Of a stretch of 64,000 nt of DNA, positions 1-10,690 are shown piece after piece. This DNA is from Nilaparvata lugens (Eukaryota; Arthropoda; Insecta; Hemiptera; Delphacidae). The notes beneath the pieces are model-generated. The model searched no databases, was not told where the DNA came from, and saw only the letters and a program-made list of their open reading frames with translations. A program made the position numbers and the translations under genes. Each line of letters starts with the position of its first letter. The first letter of the stretch is position 1. The stretch is from the NCBI RefSeq assembly GCF_014356525.2, contig NC_052510.1:57342956-57406955 (forward strand), read 5' to 3'.

Positions 1-1036
1 TGTTCGATTATTTAAACAAAGCTTGACAGCAGCTTAAAATAAAGCTTCAACCACAGCTGTTAACTTCAGTAGCAGTTCTTTTATCCGTCATGATACTGTT
101 CTATATAATGATTTTGAACTACCCCCACCACATTATTTGGCTCCACTGCCATTATAACGTGGAGCTCACTGAAGGCATACCTACGATATGAGCGTAGTTT
201 CTGCAGAAATCGAAAGCAGATTGCAGTTGGTGGAGTTGGCAACAACTGCACAAAGATAGATAGAGGCTACGTTGGCAGGGACTGAAGTAGTGAAGCCTTC
301 CTCACAGTTGACAAGAATGGCTTGGGAACAGCAGATGACGGAAGAGAGTGAGAGAGAAATAGAAGAGAGAGAAAGACAGGAGAGGGGGGGTGTTGGTGGG
401 GGTAAGAGAGAGAGAGAGATTGAGAGTGCGTGTGAGAGAGAATGATAAGACTTGAAGACTCCTCAAACATGCCAGATATAATGCGACCATAGGAAGAGCT
501 GGACTTACCTTCCTGCCTCCTCTAATCGGTCCCCAAGGAGTTTCTACCTTGAGTAGTGATAGACGTTGGGGGGGGGGGGAATTTGTATGGGTTAGGGGGA
601 GTAACCTAGAAGTGAATGTGAATCCCTCAGCTTCCAGCGGCAGCAGTGGTAGCATATCTCTCTGGGACCAACCGCCAACTATTTATCAACCTGCTTGGAT
701 GGCGTCCGTGTGCTCCTGAAGCGGGCTAAGCGAGTTCTACGGACTCCCTCAGGACTTCTTGTTCCTCCGTCGTTATGTTTGCTACTGCGTGCTTCTCCTC
801 AACCTCCTCTCTCGGTCACTCTCTTTTCCCCACCCACCTCACCCGGAGGGTCCACGGAAAAAAAGTCTAAAATAAACTGCCACACCACTGCGAAAGTGAA
901 CGGCACACCACGTTACTCGATAAATAATTTATTTTTGGCTCCCCAATGGTTGCGAAATCATTTTCGGCCGTAGTTTTGGTGCAGTGCTATCTAGATTCTG
1001 CAACCGCGTCTTTTGAAAAAAGTGTGTTTTTTCAAG

Positions 1037-1376
1037 CTTAGACCAGTTATAGAATAGACACGGCCTATTGTATATTTATACTGAAAGTCGATGAAGCCAA
1101 CATCTACTGCCATATCTCCAAATCGTGACGTCAGCATCAGATAGAAAACTTTTCTGTAGTTTTTGTTTACATTGTTTTCCATAGCAGTTTGTGTCTATTT
1201 CAGCGGGAGCGCAGCTGGAGTTTACCATTTTAATGAATATTAATTTACATCCTTCTGAAATAGACACAATCTGAAAATCTTCTATCCGATGATGACGTCA
1301 CGATTGGAGATATGGCAGTAGATGTTGGCTTCAGAGACTAGACTTCCCAGCGTGTCTATTCTATAACTGGTCTGAG
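1037..1376. mobile_element. hAT-like foldback MITE, left-arm copy
   Basis: The element starts CTTAGACCAG and ends CTGGTCTGAG. It is flanked on both sides by the 8-bp direct repeat TTTTCAAG (1029-1036 and 1377-1384). Subterminal sequences of about 100 bp are also inverted, so most of the 340-bp element can fold on itself. An 8-bp target duplication is the hAT signature. There is no transposase ORF, so it is non-autonomous. Confidence 0.85.
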
Positions 1377-1729
1377 TTTTCAAGCTATACATGAACATGG
1401 ACATAAGTAAACTCGGAATTTGTCGTGTGTTGTAGCACAGAATAGTGAAGCACTATTATTTAAGCACTATTTATTCCGTGGTTGTAGTCTTCTCATTTCT
1501 AGATCCGAATTGTGGGGTTTTAAGATATGTATATGAACCTGTAAAGAATTGGGGTTTGTCATCAATTATTCACCAACGCACTGACCATTAATTACTCACG
1601 AACGAGCAAAAGGCTCAGTAGACATCATCCACAATGGAAAAAATGTATTATTTTCTTCCTGTATCTTAAAAAATGTCAATAAGGGTTCTGATTTTTATTT
1701 CTAACTAGCAGGTAACCTGTGATTCGCAA

Positions 1730-1970
1730 GGAGCTAATTATAATAATAATATCGAGTGACCTGGCTGGCTCAGGTCTGGTGTCAGAGCTTTCAGGTCGCT
1801 ACTGATCAATTTCAGGGCCTCTGACATGACCTAACGACTGCTTTTCAGACAGCCGGGACCGACGGCTCAACGAGCACGGGAGTGGCCGAGATAAATATCT
1901 TCCCGGGATTTGAACCCGGGCCTCTGAATCATAAAGCCAGCATCTGATCCATTCGACTATGGCCACTCTC
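1730..1970 (-). mobile_element. tRNA-derived SINE, left-arm copy
   Basis: Read on the minus strand it carries a pol III box A-like TAGTCGAATGG and, about 43 bases on, a box B GGTTCAAATCC (plus coordinates 1906-1916), then a roughly 180-bp body unrelated to tRNA. Related sequence lacking the SINE at 8744-8800 and 56600-56680 indicates insertion into an older repeat, with a short duplication of about CTAATT at the edges. Confidence 0.75.
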
Positions 1971-2509
1971 AATTGAAAATGGGATCTAATTGAAAACTTG
2001 ACAAACTGAACACTTGACCTACTGAATTATTGAAGAAATTTAAACAGGCCTTTCTCGGTTCCCCATCTCATCAGTTAAATTTACCTAGTACTACACTTTT
2101 TGAACAGCATTCCTAGAGATTCCTGTTAGCAATGTTATAATTCGGAAAAAGGGCTGAAACAGGCACTTCGTTCTAGCATGTTTCGGACGCTATTTTCCAA
2201 CCGCTATTTTTAAAAGCTGGGTTTACACCAAAGTTATTATTATAAATGAAGAAAATAAAAATTTCAGTACCCTTTTTTGAAAACTTTTATCGATAATCAT
2301 GAAAATGGTACCAAATGTTCAGAAAGATTTGGACATCTGGCGCCGTACCGCCAAATTTTGATATCACTTATCAATTTTTTCCTATTGAACGTCAAACTTT
2401 GCCAAATTTTCTCCAAGTTCATCGAATTTAAAAGTCATTTTATAGTTGAAAATGGAATTGGCGGTACGGCGCGAGATGTCTAAGAGGTATGCATACCTCT
2501 TAAATGTCT

Positions 2510-2860
2510 TTGATTGAAACTATGAGACTTATACAAATACAGTGATAGACTGGCTTCTCCACACATCTGTGTAATCACTTGTCAGCTGATTCATGATGAA
2601 TAATTCTATACTGATTTTCACTCTAATATTGACGTATGAAGGAGGCTCCTTCTTCCTTTTATATTATCCTTGAGATGCAAAATTTTCAAAAACCTGTTTT
2701 TGCGTCGACGCGCAATTTGAAAAGGAACATACCTTTCAAATTTCATGGAAATCTATTACCGCGTTTCGCCGTAAATGCTCAACATATAAACATTTAAACA
2801 TAAAGAGAAATGCCAAACCGCCGACTTGAATCTTAGACCTCACTTCGCTCGGTCATTATA
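2510..2860 (+). repeat. Dispersed repeat with short octamer tract, left-arm copy
   Basis: Same family as 23780-24345 and 31490-31825. It runs from a TCAGCTGATT-containing head to an AGACCTCACTTCGCTCG end. Between ACATATAAAC and AGAGAAAT it has only about two octamer-like units, against about 29 at 24061-24295. Family identity unknown. Confidence 0.7.
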
Positions 2861-3184
2861 GATATCACATGAAATTCTCATCACTAAACCAATTACACCG
2901 AGTAATATACCAACATACTCGTATACCAAAGCAATCTACTGAAAATTCCAATTTACACAGTAGATTTACTCAAAACCGCACCAAATCCCAGCTACTAAAT
3001 TCTGAATCTTCAAATCCACTACAATTGGAGGCTGAACTTGGAGTTGGAGGCCAGATGCTCTATTGGAAGCTACTGCTAGGCTTAGTAGGGAATTAAGGCC
3101 TTCTACTCCAAATGGCACAACCCAAGCTTGATCTTCTATTCCTACTGTAGTGATTGTCCTGGATCTGAGTTGATTTACCTCAAA

Positions 3185-3284
3185 NNNNNNNNNNNNNNNN
3201 NNNNNNNNNNNNNNNNNNNNNNNNNNNNNNNNNNNNNNNNNNNNNNNNNNNNNNNNNNNNNNNNNNNNNNNNNNNNNNNNNNNN
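3185..3284. other. Assembly gap, 100 N
   Basis: Exactly 100 N, the usual placeholder for a gap of unknown length. It sits at the inner end of the left inverted arm and immediately before a 21-bp tandem repeat. Translations across it are meaningless. Confidence 0.99.
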
Positions 3285-3554
3285 TGACTGTCAATAATGC
3301 AACAATGACTGCCAATAATGCAACAATGACTGCCAATAATGCAACAATGACTGCTAATAATGCAACAATGACTGCCAATAATGCAACAATGACTGCCAAT
3401 AATGAAACAGTGACTGTCAATAATGCAACAATGACTGCCAATAATGAAACAGTGACTGCCAATAATGCAACAATGACTGCCAATAATGCAACAATGACTG
3501 CCAATAATGCAACAGGGACTGCCGATAATGCAACAATGACTGCCGTAATGCAAA
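3285..3554. repeat. 21-bp minisatellite
   Basis: About 12-13 units of a 21-bp repeat (consensus core AATGCAACAATGACTGCC plus AAT). Because 21 is divisible by three, it keeps frames open on both strands. No start context, splice signal or homology argues for coding. The array is cut by the gap on its left. Confidence 0.92.
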
Positions 3555-3586
<32 letters not shown>

Positions 3587-3594
3587 TGTGGTGT

Positions 3595-3662
<68 letters not shown>

Positions 3663-3750
3663 GTGTGTGTGTGTGTGTGTGTGGTGTGTGGTGTGTGTGG
3701 TGTGTGTGTGTGTGTGTGTGTGTGTTTGTGTGTGGTGTGTGTGTGTTGAT
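3555..3750. repeat. (GT)n microsatellite with irregular TGG interruptions
   Basis: About 190 bp of GT repeat broken by GGTG phase shifts. It occupies the same place as the CA tract at 17520-17718 in another copy of the same dispersed element, so it belongs to that element rather than arising independently. Confidence 0.95.
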
Positions 3751-4418
3751 GTATGCGTCTGTGTTCGTGTACGATATCTCATCTCCCAATTAATGGAATA
3801 ACATGAAATTTGGAAATTAAGGTCCTTACACATAAGGATCCGACACGAACAATTTCGATCAAATGCAATACAAGATGGCGGCTAAAATGGCGAAAACGTT
3901 GTCAAAAACAGGGTTTTTCGTGATTTTTTCAAAAACGACGCAAACGATTTTGATCAAATTTATACCTAATATAGTCATTAATAAGCTCTATCAACTGCCA
4001 CAATTCTCATATCTGTAAAAATTTCAGGAGCTCCGCCCCATCTATGCAAAGATTGATTCTAGATTCCCAATTATCAGGCTTCAGATACAATTTCAACAAA
4101 TAGGTCCAAGTGGAAAAGATTGAGCATAAAAATCTCTTCAATTAATGTTCAGTAACATTTTCACCTTGAATTGAAAATAAGCTGGAAGTTCAAGAAAATA
4201 AAATTAATAAATTTGCAAACTGTTGGCAAGACGTGTTGATTCTATTAAATCATTCATTATGCAGACTTCATGATTGTGTCTGCAGCGTTATTGTCCTGTC
4301 ACCAGCTGGCTTAGATCTTTGAATAGTGGAGTTGAGATGCGCGGGAACACTTGCGTCAATTTTCATAACGGCAAGGAAAGTTGTGTGAGTGCGCCACACC
4401 AGATTTTTTTCTATAGTT
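3751..4418 (-). repeat. Dispersed microsatellite-bearing element, copy A (inverted)
   Basis: Collinear, in reverse, with 16812-17517. Shared landmarks include the GTGGCGCACTC end, CCAGCTGGTGACAGGACAAT, a GACAACATT/ATGGCGG stretch and TCCCAATTAATGG next to the dinucleotide tract. No ORF. This copy lacks the hairpin tail that copy B carries beyond the microsatellite, because the 21-bp array and gap take its place. Confidence 0.8.
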
Positions 4419-4477
4419 TTTCATGATATCATAAGAAGTATGCTGTTCAGTGATTCTGCTCAAATAGTTTCAGCAGG

Positions 4478-5180
4478 TGCGAAGAAGAAGAAGAAGAAGA
4501 AGAAGAAGAAGGAAGAAGAAGAAGAAGAAGAAGAAGAAGAGAAGAGAAGAAGAAGAAGAAGAAGAGAAAGAAAAGAAAAAAAAAGGAAAGAAAAGAAAAG
4601 AAGAAGAAAGAAAAAAGAAAGAAAGAAAAGAAGAGAAGAAGAGAAGAAGAAGAGAAAAAGAGAAGGAGAAAAAGAAAGAAGAAGAAGAAGAAGAAGAAGA
4701 AGAATAGAAGAGAAGAAGAAGAAGAAGAAGAGAAGAAGAAGAAGAAGGAGGAGAAGGAGGAGAGAAGAAGAAGAAGAAGAAGAAGAAGAAGAAGAAGACA
4801 GAAGAGAAGAAGAAGAAAGAAAAGAAGAGAAGAAGAAGAAAGAAGGAAAGAAAGAAGAAGAAGAAAGAAAAGAAGAAGAAAAAAGAAGAAGAAGAAGAAA
4901 AGAAGAAAAGAAGAGAAGAAGAAGAAAAAAGAAAGAAGAAGAAGAAGAAGAAAAAAGAAGAAGAGAAGAGAAGAGAAGAGAAGAAGAAGAAGAAGAAGAG
5001 AGAAGGAGAGTGAAGAGGAGGAGGAAGGAGAAGAAGAAGAAGAAGAAGAAGAAGAAGAAGAAGAAGAGAAGAAGAAGAAAGGAAAAGAAGAGAAGAGAAG
5101 AAGAAGAAGACAGGAGAAGACGAGTAAAGGGTGATGGGAAAAAAGAAGGAGGAAAGAAACGGAATAAAGAAAAGAGAGTA
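4478..5180. repeat. 700-bp GAA/AAG polypurine tract
   Basis: Almost uninterrupted purines on the plus strand, mostly AAG/GAA/GAGAAG, with scattered A and G runs. Any reading frame gives a Lys/Glu/Arg polymer, and the long frames here are compositional artefacts. Long homopurine-homopyrimidine tracts can form triplex DNA; that is general knowledge and is not shown here. Confidence 0.93.
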
Positions 5181-5821
5181 AGGTGAGAGTAGTGGATATC
5201 AGATGGTGACTGGCATTGTATGCGATGACAGAGGAAAGATGTAGGAAGGAATAGATGTGAAAAACTAATGATCTTGCATGGCTAGACCGATAACAACACG
5301 GGGCTGAATTTTCAATTCCAGTTTGATTTATGGGATTTGAATGAATAGCCGATGAATGTGAAGTGTCCCCACGGACAGTTCTCTCTAAGATCGATCTAGA
5401 AACGATAAGTGCTCATGATTGATATTCGTATGAGTTCACCCTCGCTTTGGAGAACTTGCTGTGGATCTTCACAATAGTGATATAGATTACTATTATTATA
5501 GTGAATTTTATTTGGTGAACATGTTGTGGATTTTGACAATAGTGATATATAGAGTACTATTATAATAGTGAATATAGATCACTACTCTATTCAGAGTAGA
5601 GATTTCATGTATAGATTTTCAGGCTCATTATGTTTCTTGTTGATTTCTTCTTTATATGCGCAGAGTATATGATTGGGACAGTAATATAATTTGAAATTTC
5701 ATTAAATGTGATATAAGTTGAGAAAGGTAAGGATTGAAATTTCTCTGCAAATTACTGAATGCTTCAATAATAATAATTTCACTCACAAAACAAGTTGATT
5801 TGGTGGACAGATGACAACATC
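5181..5821. other. Gene-free stretch
   Basis: AT-rich sequence with short local duplications of AGTGATATA/ATAGTGAAT around 5470-5590. No ORF, exon-like segment or element ends could be supported. Confidence 0.6.
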
Positions 5822-6060
5822 AAATCAAATGAAATTTTATTCTCACAATTTACAAATAATACAGTACAGTTACAGTACATTTATATATACCCTTACGTTA
5901 TGAGAGACTCACATGTAGGTTTAAGCATGTGTTTGTGAGGGTCTGGCGTAATAAGCTGAATTTAAAATCGATAAACTAAATTATAAAAATTGATATTTTA
6001 TTAAACTAAATTGAGAAAAATACAGATTAAAAAAAATTGATACATAATACAGATAGATAA
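5822..6060 (-). repeat. Dispersed repeat, probable LINE/SINE 3' end, copy 1
   Basis: Collinear with 58003-58240 over about 235 bp, including TTATTCTCACAATTTAC, TGAGAGACTCACATGTAGG and GTGTTTGTGAGGG. An ATCAAATCAAAT run at the plus-strand start is consistent with a short tandem 3' tail, so the element would read on the minus strand. No coding sequence remains. Confidence 0.7.
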
Positions 6061-6777
6061 CGATGAAAACATTGTAATAAATTAATTATTGTGTATTTAT
6101 AACTTGTGCATTGTTGCATTTTGTCTATTTGTATAGATTTGATTTGTAATCATCAATTTGAAATCAATTTGTAATCAATTTGATTTGATTTGATTGGTAT
6201 CTCTCTGATACAGTAGAAAATAATGGAACAAAAACTATGAGGTTCTAAAGCTATTAAATTCTCAACTGAATTAATTTTCAACTGTTCACAGTTCAGTGTT
6301 TTTTGCGTTAGCCTATTGTAAGTCACAAAAAACCAACTTCTTTCTCAAATATTTTTCTGTGAGTCCATGGATGCTATTTTTGACTGAACTTTCCTTCTCT
6401 TTACGCAAACATTGGATTCGTTGAGAGTTGCCATAAAATCTACTGTCTAGTGGAAATAATTATTCCAAATCTAAATTGAGGGAGTAATTTCATGATTATT
6501 TTGTCTTAGTAGAAGCCGGAACATTCATTTTAACTATTAATTTTATTTATTTCTTATGAATAACATATGAAAACAATTAACTATTCAATATATACTGGTA
6601 TAATAAAATTATTCTACAAAATAGAACAACATGAACTACTTCCTCAAAAGGCCAACTTCGTTAACATTAACTCCTATCCTGGAGTTAAAAAAATACCAAC
6701 ATTTATTATTCATTAGTATTGTATATCGTCATTATTACTCAATTAGTTTCTAAACTCTCAATTAAATCCCACCCCAT

Positions 6778-7535
6778 AGCATTTGTTTCATTTATCTATT
6801 TCGAATCATTAATGCAATATTGTACTCTTCTATTACTCTTCTAATATCATTCAACTTTTTCATTCATCCCATAATTCTAGATTCAAATCACATATATTCA
6901 CATGTTATAATATTCCCAACAGCTCTATTCCATCACAACCCGGGCGTGTGTTGATGGAAGGATATATTTTAAAAATATTTATAAAAAATACATTTTTCGA
7001 GATATTTTATTTTTTTTGCGAAAAACTATGCGGTTTATCGCCAAAATGTAGAGGACCACATTGAAAGCCAGTTATAAGTACATAATATTGAGGAAATAAG
7101 TCAAAGCTGTACTATGAATAGTAACTGCAGGACAGGCGATTCATAAGCGCGCGTTTTTTACAACTTACCCCCTCCCACCCAACTGTCGACCACCCTGGGA
7201 CGTGACGACATCGAGTTTCATATACACTAAAGACCCCCTAACAATAATCCGAAGTCAAATTCTCTGCCTCTCTCATGTATGCTCAATGTAAGCCAGCGCC
7301 TGGACTATTTTATATCCTTCTTAGAGAATCGACAATTATTTGTTGAAACACCGCCGATTTATTAAGTTACATTACAGTTTTATATTATCGTAATTTATTC
7401 TAATTGCATTTAATCTTTATTTCCATTCGTTGAATGATTAGCATCACCCTCATTTAATGTAAATTAGTGTATAAGCCGGTAAATATTGTAACATACATGA
7501 ATAAAGAAATGTAAATCTAAATCTAAAATTTTTTC
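6778..7535 (+). repeat. LINE-like 3' region, copy 1, with internal insertion
   Basis: Two blocks (about 6778-6960 and 7310-7535) match 15186-15640 in order. About 350 bp of unrelated sequence lies between them here. The end has AATAAAGAAAT followed by TAAATCTAAATCTAAA, a polyadenylation-like signal plus short tandem tail as in many non-LTR elements. No reverse transcriptase remains. Confidence 0.65.
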
Positions 7536-7699
7536 AGAACATTCAAATGCTTTTCAATTGAATGAGAAACATTGAATGAACACTTGCATGTTCATGCAAT
7601 GTGGTTGAGTGATGTTCATGCATGTACAATTCTTGTTAATTCTATAGATTTTCCGAGTTGAATCTTCTGATGTTTGAATATTCTTGGGCTTGAAAAGGA

Positions 7700-7950
7700 T
7701 AATCTAGGAGAGTAAATTTGGGAGGAAATAAGTTCAAGATTCAGCAGGAAAGTGGGGCTGGAAGAATGAAGAAGAAGAGAGGAAGAGAAGAAAGGGAAAG
7801 GAGAAAAGAAGAAGGAGAAGATCGGAAAAAGAAGAGTGGAAGAGAAATATATGAAGGAGAAAAAAAGGAATGTTGGGAAAGAGGAAGTAGTAAAAAGAGG
7901 AACAAAAATAAGAGGAAGAAGAGAAGAGGAAGAAGAAAAGTGGAAGAAGA
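7700..7950. repeat. Purine-rich low-complexity tract
   Basis: Plus strand is dominated by GAAGAG/AAAGG runs. The frames of 126 and 91 codons on opposite strands here follow from this composition. No splice sites or conserved protein features were seen. Confidence 0.7.
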
Positions 7951-8225
7951 AGATTTTAATCATTTTCATATTGAAATGACAGTAATTGATTAACATTGGT
8001 ATTGCTATCCTTGTCTATTATTGGACAAAGCAGGTAGCACTATCTTTTTTAGCTCTACAAACGTTGCCAGATCGTTTTTCATCAATGTAGAGATACAATT
8101 AACTAATAAAAAAACCAATTTAATTTATCAAAATTCATTATTTAATCGTAGAAAAATTTGTTTTCTTCATGAATGAAATATAATTGCTTTTTTAATAAGA
8201 ATTAACAGTATATATTGCATCAAAA

Positions 8226-8414
8226 CATAGCCACCTCTAATACAAGGCCCCGGCCTACTATATCGCAGCGTAGGCCTAGAATCTAATACATGATTGGTAA
8301 AAAGATTTTAAAAAATACCAGCTGATCTTTTTCACCAATCATTTATTAGATTCTAGGCCTACGCTGCGACGTTGCAATGTAGTAGGCCAGGGCTTTGAAT
8401 TAGAGGTGGCTATG
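8226..8414. mobile_element. 189-bp palindromic MITE (CATAGCCACC family), copy 1
   Basis: Starts CATAGCCACCTCTAAT and ends ATTAGAGGTGGCTATG; the two halves are inverted copies around a short centre near TACCAGCTGATC. Flanked by ATCAAAA (8219-8225 and 8415-8421), with an eighth matching C if the left boundary is moved one base. A 7-8 bp duplication and CA...TG tips point to hAT-type mobilisation. Non-coding. Confidence 0.88.
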
Positions 8415-8434
8415 ATCAAAACCACTAGTATCGG

Positions 8435-8640
8435 CTATCTTCTTCAGAAGGCAGTGACAAGGCAGAGAATAAGCAACTCTGTTCTCTCATCATCCTCCAC
8501 TGCCATTATTACGTGGTCCATGCTATATGTAAAAACGAGTTCAGATAATGTTTGTGAAATTGTGTCTATAATCAGCTTATGAGTAGCAGTATCCAGTGAA
8601 GCAGAACCTGTAATTTCTATAAAATAATAATAGATCACTA
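8435..8640. repeat. Dispersed repeat fragment (GAAGGCAGTGACAAGGC type)
   Basis: Shares GAAGGCAGTGACAAGGCA and a CACTGCCATTAT/ACGTGG block with 29750-29830, 28610-28660 and the inverted arms near 140-175. A related block, with CTATCCTTGTCTAT and GTTGCCAGATCGTT, recurs at 8000-8110, 28665-28790 and 28980-29060. Family not recognised; no coding capacity. Confidence 0.55.
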
Positions 8641-9002
8641 GAATATTGTCTTAGAATATCAGGACAAACATATTGTTATTTTTTCATAAAATAGTAATAT
8701 TTCTAGACAATATTTTAGTGTTTTCTTATGGTCCATCAGGTAACCGGTGCTCCGCAAGGGTCCAATTAGGAGCTTGACAAACTGAAAGCTTGACGTAATG
8801 GAGTCGAGAAGAATTCAAAATGAGCCTATAACTGTAAATAAGGAATTTGTAAAGAAAACTTCATGTTAATCAGTCTAGTAGTTGAGACGTGATGATGCGT
8901 CAAACATTATTTTCCTATCCCGTACGTGTATTAGTCAGTTCTTTCCTTTATTCATAGTATAGATAAAAATATCACTATATCTCTCCAGAAACAGTATCTG
9001 AA

Positions 9003-9310
9003 GTTGATGAAAACAATATAAAACTTGTAGCACCCTTTTTATTTGAAACATTTTTAAAACTTTGAAACATTTCAACCACTAGTCTCGGCCAAAGTAGGTC
9101 GAAAGTAGTGGTTGGAATGTTTCAAAGTTTTAAAAATGTTTCAAATAAAAAGGGTGCTACAAGTTTTATATTGTTTTTATCAACTTCAGAAAAGTGGTTG
9201 AAATGTTTTAAAGTTTTAAAATTGTTTCAAATAAAAAGGGTAATACAAGTTTTATATTGTTTTTATTAATTTGAATAAAGTAGCCCATATAAGTGAAGTG
9301 AGTTTAGTAT
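9003..9310. mobile_element. Foldback element with ACTTGTAG(C)ACCC ends, Penelope-like family?
   Basis: 9003-9082 and 9106-9188 are near-perfect inverted copies of about 80 bp with a 23-bp centre. A partial direct third copy follows at 9193-9273. The outer sequence, with AACAATATAAAACTTGTAG then (C/T)ACCCTTT, recurs at 21.7-22.1, 24.4 and 57.5 kb. Inner parts resemble the termini flanking the GIY-YIG relic at 46 kb, so I infer Penelope-related terminal palindromes. Confidence 0.6.
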
Positions 9311-10467
9311 CTGAAGTCTGTAGACAATGTTAGGACGAGATCAGTAAATATAAATCATTGTTTTGATCAAAAACGAGTTCTGAAATGCTGTTCTCCCATC
9401 TTTCTCCACCGCCATCACAACGTTTACCACACTATAACAGCGATCGTATTATTGGGACTGCAGTGAAGGTCAGAGCATGATATGGGAGGGTGGCTCTCAC
9501 ATTCCAGGTGCATTATTATCATCATCGATTTCGCACATTTGGCCTTGGAATGAAGAAGCATACAAAGCCGAACGGAAGCCATAATCTACGAAACGACGGC
9601 GGTAATTAATCCATTAATTAATTGATGAGACCAGGGTCCCGACTGCAGCCAAATTGCCAGCCGTTCTGGAATTAAAACCGGGTTCCATTATTCACACGCG
9701 TCAGCCAGTGGTCACCGGAGCTCCCCTTGTTCCGTTGCCGTTCCCGTTCCCGTCCCGTTCCCGCAGACGCTATCCCAGTGATTCCACCTCCCACAACAGC
9801 TCTTGGTTCTCGACGCCAGAGGCATTCAAACCTCAGCCTGTCATCCGATAACTTTGTCTGCATTCGGTATGCTACCCGAGCCATATTTATTGGAAGTATT
9901 CACCCAATTTGGAATCGGATTTAGGATCGGACTCTGATGTAAGATAATAGTCTTGGCTGTCATCCTCTCACCTGAACTGTTTGAGGTGTAAGGTGGGGTG
10001 GTGAGATCTACTTCCTGAGAATTACTTATAGATAATGACAAGAATAAAATTATCTTACATCAATGAACAACTACCTTATCTGATATGTAGGCCTACGCAA
10101 AAGCTTTATCACTTGAGGGTTGAATGGGAGAAAGGGGCGGCTGCGCCCTAACTTAGCCCTCCCTCTTCTTTTGCTGGGTGATGTCAAGTGTATTCGAATT
10201 GTTTTGTTCAATTTTTTAAAAAAATTGTTCTGCATTATCGAATTATTCTAAGGCATTTATGAAATGATTTTATACTGTATCTACTGAGTATGAATGATTG
10301 TAACATTTATTAATTATGGCAATATAAATTTTGATTATTATTTGTTGGAATATAGAAATATTTTGCTAGGACTGAGGTTAATAATTTTGTTTGATATCAT
10401 GATTTGTGACTGTTAATAAATAAGATGAAAATTGATTATTAGCTGATATTCAGAATGTTATTATAGT
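9311..10467. other. Gene-free stretch with a GC-richer patch
   Basis: 9640-9850 is GC-richer than its surroundings and holds three overlapping short frames on both strands, none with recognisable protein features or clear exon borders. Around 10090-10180 a block with CTGCGCCCTAACTT is an inverted relative of 61820-61890. Otherwise nothing recognised. Confidence 0.5.
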
Positions 10468-10611
10468 TGTAATGAAAAACCTCTGCATTCTAGGCTTTAT
10501 TGATCAGTAATGAATTCATAACAGATTCAAAATTAGAATAAATAGTTCAACATCTGATAACAGAAACATAAGAAGAAAACACTAGTCATATAATGATTCA
10601 ATATCATCACA
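10468..10611 (-). repeat. 3' LTR (element orientation)
   Basis: 144 bp, TGTGATG...CATTACA on the element strand, with TGT/ACA inverted tips. Two substitutions relative to the other LTR (98.6% identical), indicating recent insertion. Contains AATAAA about 35 bases before its end on the element strand, usable for polyadenylation. Confidence 0.93.
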
Positions 10612-10624
10612 TTCTTCTCGTCTT
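10612..10624 (-). promoter_or_regulatory. Polypurine tract for plus-strand priming
   Basis: On the element strand AGACGAGAAGAA lies between the last pol stop codon and the TGTGATG start of the 3' LTR, the expected position and composition for a polypurine tract. Confidence 0.7.
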
Positions 10625-10690
10625 TAGGAATTCAATGAATAGTCTTTCAAATAAGAAGGCATTTTGCGCTCTCTATAAGATCTTCAGTAT
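10624..10690 (-). pseudogene. Residual pol C-terminus after internal deletion
   Basis: Between the truncated RNase H and the polypurine tract, another minus-strand frame reads RKMPSYLKDYSLNS followed by a stop at 10626-10624. A short basic MPSYLKDY-like tail is typical of the very end of Ty3/Gypsy pol polyproteins. I infer a deletion with its junction near 10684-10690 that fused mid-RNase H to the last codons of pol out of frame. Confidence 0.55.

Larger units (their letters stand above)
1..3184. repeat. Left arm of a 3.2-kb inverted duplication, ending at an assembly gap
   Basis: This stretch reappears reverse-complemented at 31129-34327. Position 1 pairs with 34327 and position 3184 pairs with 31129, directly at the N gap. 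The left arm is 15 bases shorter, mostly through single-base deletions in short homopolymers, concentrated near the gap. It contains a foldback MITE (1037-1376), a tRNA-derived SINE (about 1730-1970), a small foldback around 2332-2482 and a repeat also present at 23.8-24.3 kb. The outer limit is unknown because the window starts inside it. The 117-codon frame at 302-655 is in CT/GA-rich sequence and I do not regard it as a gene. Confidence 0.93.

Noticed and set aside
302..655. 117-codon frame, identical in both inverted arms, with a GTAAGT-like donor inside
   Set aside because: Lies in CT/GA-rich sequence, repeats Ser/Leu/Pro runs, has frames open on the other register too, and identity between arms only reflects the duplication.
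3128..3833. Long frames of TANNATM, Val-Cys and Thr-His repeats on both strands
   Set aside because: They translate a 21-bp minisatellite, a GT microsatellite and N positions.
4389..5186. 265-codon Lys/Glu/Arg frame
   Set aside because: Product of the GAA/AAG tract; no start context, domain or splice signal.
9654..9924. Overlapping frames in a GC-richer patch as an exon
   Set aside because: Three frames on two strands open together, PFPFPSRSR-type low complexity, no credible splice pair.
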